From NCBI GenBank assembly GCA_018399395.1, contig JAGYOI010000043.1, positions 1 to 8,184 on the forward strand: 8,184 nucleotides of DNA, given 5' to 3'. The notes beneath the pieces are model-generated. The model was not told the DNA's origin and did no database searches. It saw nothing but the letters and a program-made list of their open reading frames with translations. Position 1 is the first letter of the stretch. The number at the start of each line of letters is the position of its first letter. A program made the position numbers and the translations under genes. Shown one piece after another: positions 6,961-8,184 of this stretch. This stretch comes from Prolixibacteraceae bacterium. Lineage in GTDB: Bacteria > Bacteroidota > Bacteroidia > Bacteroidales > Prolixibacteraceae.

Positions 6961-7032
6961 ACCTTCTCACCCTACTACCTTCCTACCTTCCCACCTTCTC
7001 ACCTTCCTACCTTCCTACCTTCCTACCTCATT
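6961..7032 (-). repeat. Octanucleotide tandem array, 9 units, GGTAGGAA type (ACCTTCCT on plus strand)
   Basis: On the plus strand the units are ACCTTCTC, ACCCTACT, ACCTTCCT, ACCTTCCC, ACCTTCTC, then ACCTTCCT three times and ACCTCATT. All nine start with ACC; a partial unit ACCTC lies just before at 6956. The minus-strand form is GGTAGGAA/GGTGAGAA/GGTGGGAA. The last units overlap the 3' end of the fusion-protein gene, whose TAG stop (7023-7025) lies inside the repeat. Confidence 0.9.
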
Positions 7033-8183
7033 TCAATCCTATCATTATCCCCAAACATTTCGTAGCTTGAAGAAATGATTTTTTCGCCGGGTTCCAGTCC
7101 TTCGATTATTTCGTAATACTGCGGGTTTTGTCTTCCTGTGCGAATATTGCGTTTAACCGCAAAGGTTTCATCGGGACTGAGGACGTAAACCCATTGCCCG
7201 CCTGTTGACTGGAAGAACCCTCCACGGGGAATCATTACAGCCTGCTGTGGTGTGCCAAGCTCCAATCGCAGGTAGTAAGATTGCCCAATGCGTATGTTCG
7301 TGGGTTTTTGTCCCGTAAATACCAAGTCCACTTCGAACTGACCGTTACGGACTTCGGGGTAAACTTTTTTAACCACCAGCCCGAATGCCTCATCCTGCCG
7401 GTCGAGGGTTGCCATAAGGCTTGGTGTTACACGATCGATATAGTGCTCGTCGATTTGCGCATTCACTTTAAAATCGGTAAGCACATTTATTTGCCCTATT
7501 CTGTCCCCGCGGTTTATGCTTTGTCCAATTTCGGCATTCAGCATTCCCAATTGCCCGTCGATGGGAGCCTTTACGTTTAAATTGTCCAACTGTTTGCGAG
7601 CCAGCAACATATTGCGCTCCATATTTGTCAGACGCTCTTCAATTTGTCTTTGTTGCACTTCACGAAAAACCGAATCCTGTTCCATGCGCTGAATGGCAAT
7701 GTTGTAGTTTTCTTTTGCCAATTCATAATCTTCCATCGATCGCACAAAAATTTCTTCGGCTACCAGTTTTTTATCGTAAAGAGTACGGTTCTGTTCGTAA
7801 GCCCTTTTTAATGTCTGAACACGGTATTTCCAATCGATAACCTGCCGTTTATTATCCATTTTTTTCTGATCCATTGTCAGAATAGTGTTTTGCAGCGTGT
7901 TTGAATGATAGGCCGAAGTCGATTCGCTCTCCTGAATGCGTAGGTATAAGTCGCTGTTTCTGAGTCGGATAATTATATCCCCTTTTTTAACCATCTCGCC
8001 CATTTCGGTTACAATTTCCTCCACTTTTCCCGACTCCTCGGCATCGAGAAAAATGGTGCTTATGGGCTCAACAAGACCCGTAACACTTATGTAGTCGATA
8101 AATTCTCCGCTTGTTACTTCACCAATGGTCAGCTTTTCTTTATCAGCCCTGTAAACCGATGTACCTGAGCTGCGAACCGCAAT
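7023..8183 (-). CDS. Periplasmic membrane fusion protein (HlyD/MacA-type adaptor), N-terminus outside window
   Basis: A GTG at 8024 could pass as a start, but the frame stays open for 53 more codons to the right edge and those codons encode needed domain parts, so the gene is cut by the window; 386 residues are visible. Order in visible numbering: first lipoyl half with GKVEEIVTEMG near 52-62; a long helical hairpin or coiled coil at about 75-200, rich in Glu, Gln and Arg; second lipoyl half APIDGQLGMLNAEIGQSI near 206-223; a beta-barrel at about 237-310; and a membrane-proximal domain from about 315, with GQWVYVL and GLEPGEKIISSSYE. Such adaptors are anchored in the inner membrane and bridge the permease to a TolC-type outer-membrane channel. 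It is the first visible gene of the operon; its promoter lies to the right of the window. Its final codons ATG AGG TAG merge into the octamer array. Confidence 0.92.
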   Translation of the reverse strand: MAVRSSGTSVYRADKEKLTIGEVTSGEFIDYISVTGLVEPISTIFLDAEESGKVEEIVTEMGEMVKKGDIIIRLRNSDLYLRIQESESTSAYHSNTLQNTILTMDQKKMDNKRQVIDWKYRVQTLKRAYEQNRTLYDKKLVAEEIFVRSMEDYELAKENYNIAIQRMEQDSVFREVQQRQIEERLTNMERNMLLARKQLDNLNVKAPIDGQLGMLNAEIGQSINRGDRIGQINVLTDFKVNAQIDEHYIDRVTPSLMATLDRQDEAFGLVVKKVYPEVRNGQFEVDLVFTGQKPTNIRIGQSYYLRLELGTPQQAVMIPRGGFFQSTGGQWVYVLSPDETFAVKRNIRTGRQNPQYYEIIEGLEPGEKIISSSYEMFGDNDRIEMR

Positions 8184-8184
8184 A

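Larger units (their letters stand above)
6361..7032. mobile_element. Putative cassette: four-helix-bundle gene between inverted octamer arrays
   Basis: The four-helix gene is flanked on the left by GGTAACAG-type octamers and on the right by ACCTTCCT octamers, which on the other strand are GGTAGGAA/GGTGAGAA. The arrays are therefore related, same period, and in opposite orientation. The block separates genes that normally adjoin in a fusion protein-ATPase-permease operon. This suggests an inserted unit. No transposase is encoded, so any mobility would depend on other factors. The boundaries are those of the arrays; no target-site duplication was found. Confidence 0.4.

Noticed and set aside
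6361..7032. Octamer arrays as a CRISPR array
   Set aside because: Units are 8 bases, directly adjoining, with no unique spacers and no cas genes.
6361..7032. A genuine 23S rRNA intervening sequence
   Set aside because: The flanks are protein-coding genes of an exporter, not rRNA.
7023..8024. Fusion-protein gene starting at the GTG at 8024
   Set aside because: The frame continues to the window edge and the 53 upstream codons encode sequence expected before the first lipoyl half.

Overview
The window looks like a piece of a Bacteroidota chromosome. The reasons are the double-length FtsX/MacB-type permeases ending in the phylum-typical RNPVESLRYE tail, A-rich leaders without Shine-Dalgarno sequences before the start codons, and a free-standing S23-type four-helix-bundle gene. 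The order cannot be fixed from sequence alone; a Marinilabiliales-like member is a guess. No RNA genes, CRISPR array or complete insertion sequence are visible.

Layout. At the left edge, the last 108 codons of a plus-strand gene (2-328), possibly glycerophosphodiester-phosphodiesterase-like, converge on a large minus-strand locus. That locus, read right to left in its direction of transcription, holds: a membrane fusion protein cut by the right edge (7023-8183); a four-helix-bundle gene (6513-6872) lying between two octanucleotide tandem-repeat arrays; an ABC ATPase (5626-6333); an 803-residue FtsX permease (3113-5524); a small inverted-repeat element with a 41-codon ORF (2934-3109); a 16-codon relic of another permease's C-terminus (2884-2933); and a 778-residue FtsX permease (519-2855).

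How the genes work together. Fusion protein, ATPase and permeases form a MacAB-like export system. The ATPase would power inner-membrane permeases that work mechanically on a periplasmic substrate, and the fusion protein would link them to an outer-membrane TolC-type channel that is not in the window. The substrate cannot be read from the sequence.

The most unusual parts are the insertions in this operon. The four-helix gene sits in a cassette bounded by GGT-starting octamer arrays in opposite orientations. One array supplies the stop codon of the upstream fusion-protein gene, and the other ends 27 bases before the ATPase start. The second insertion joins an inverted-repeat element directly to the relic of a lost permease. 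A 47-base near-perfect palindrome lies between the ATPase and permease genes.
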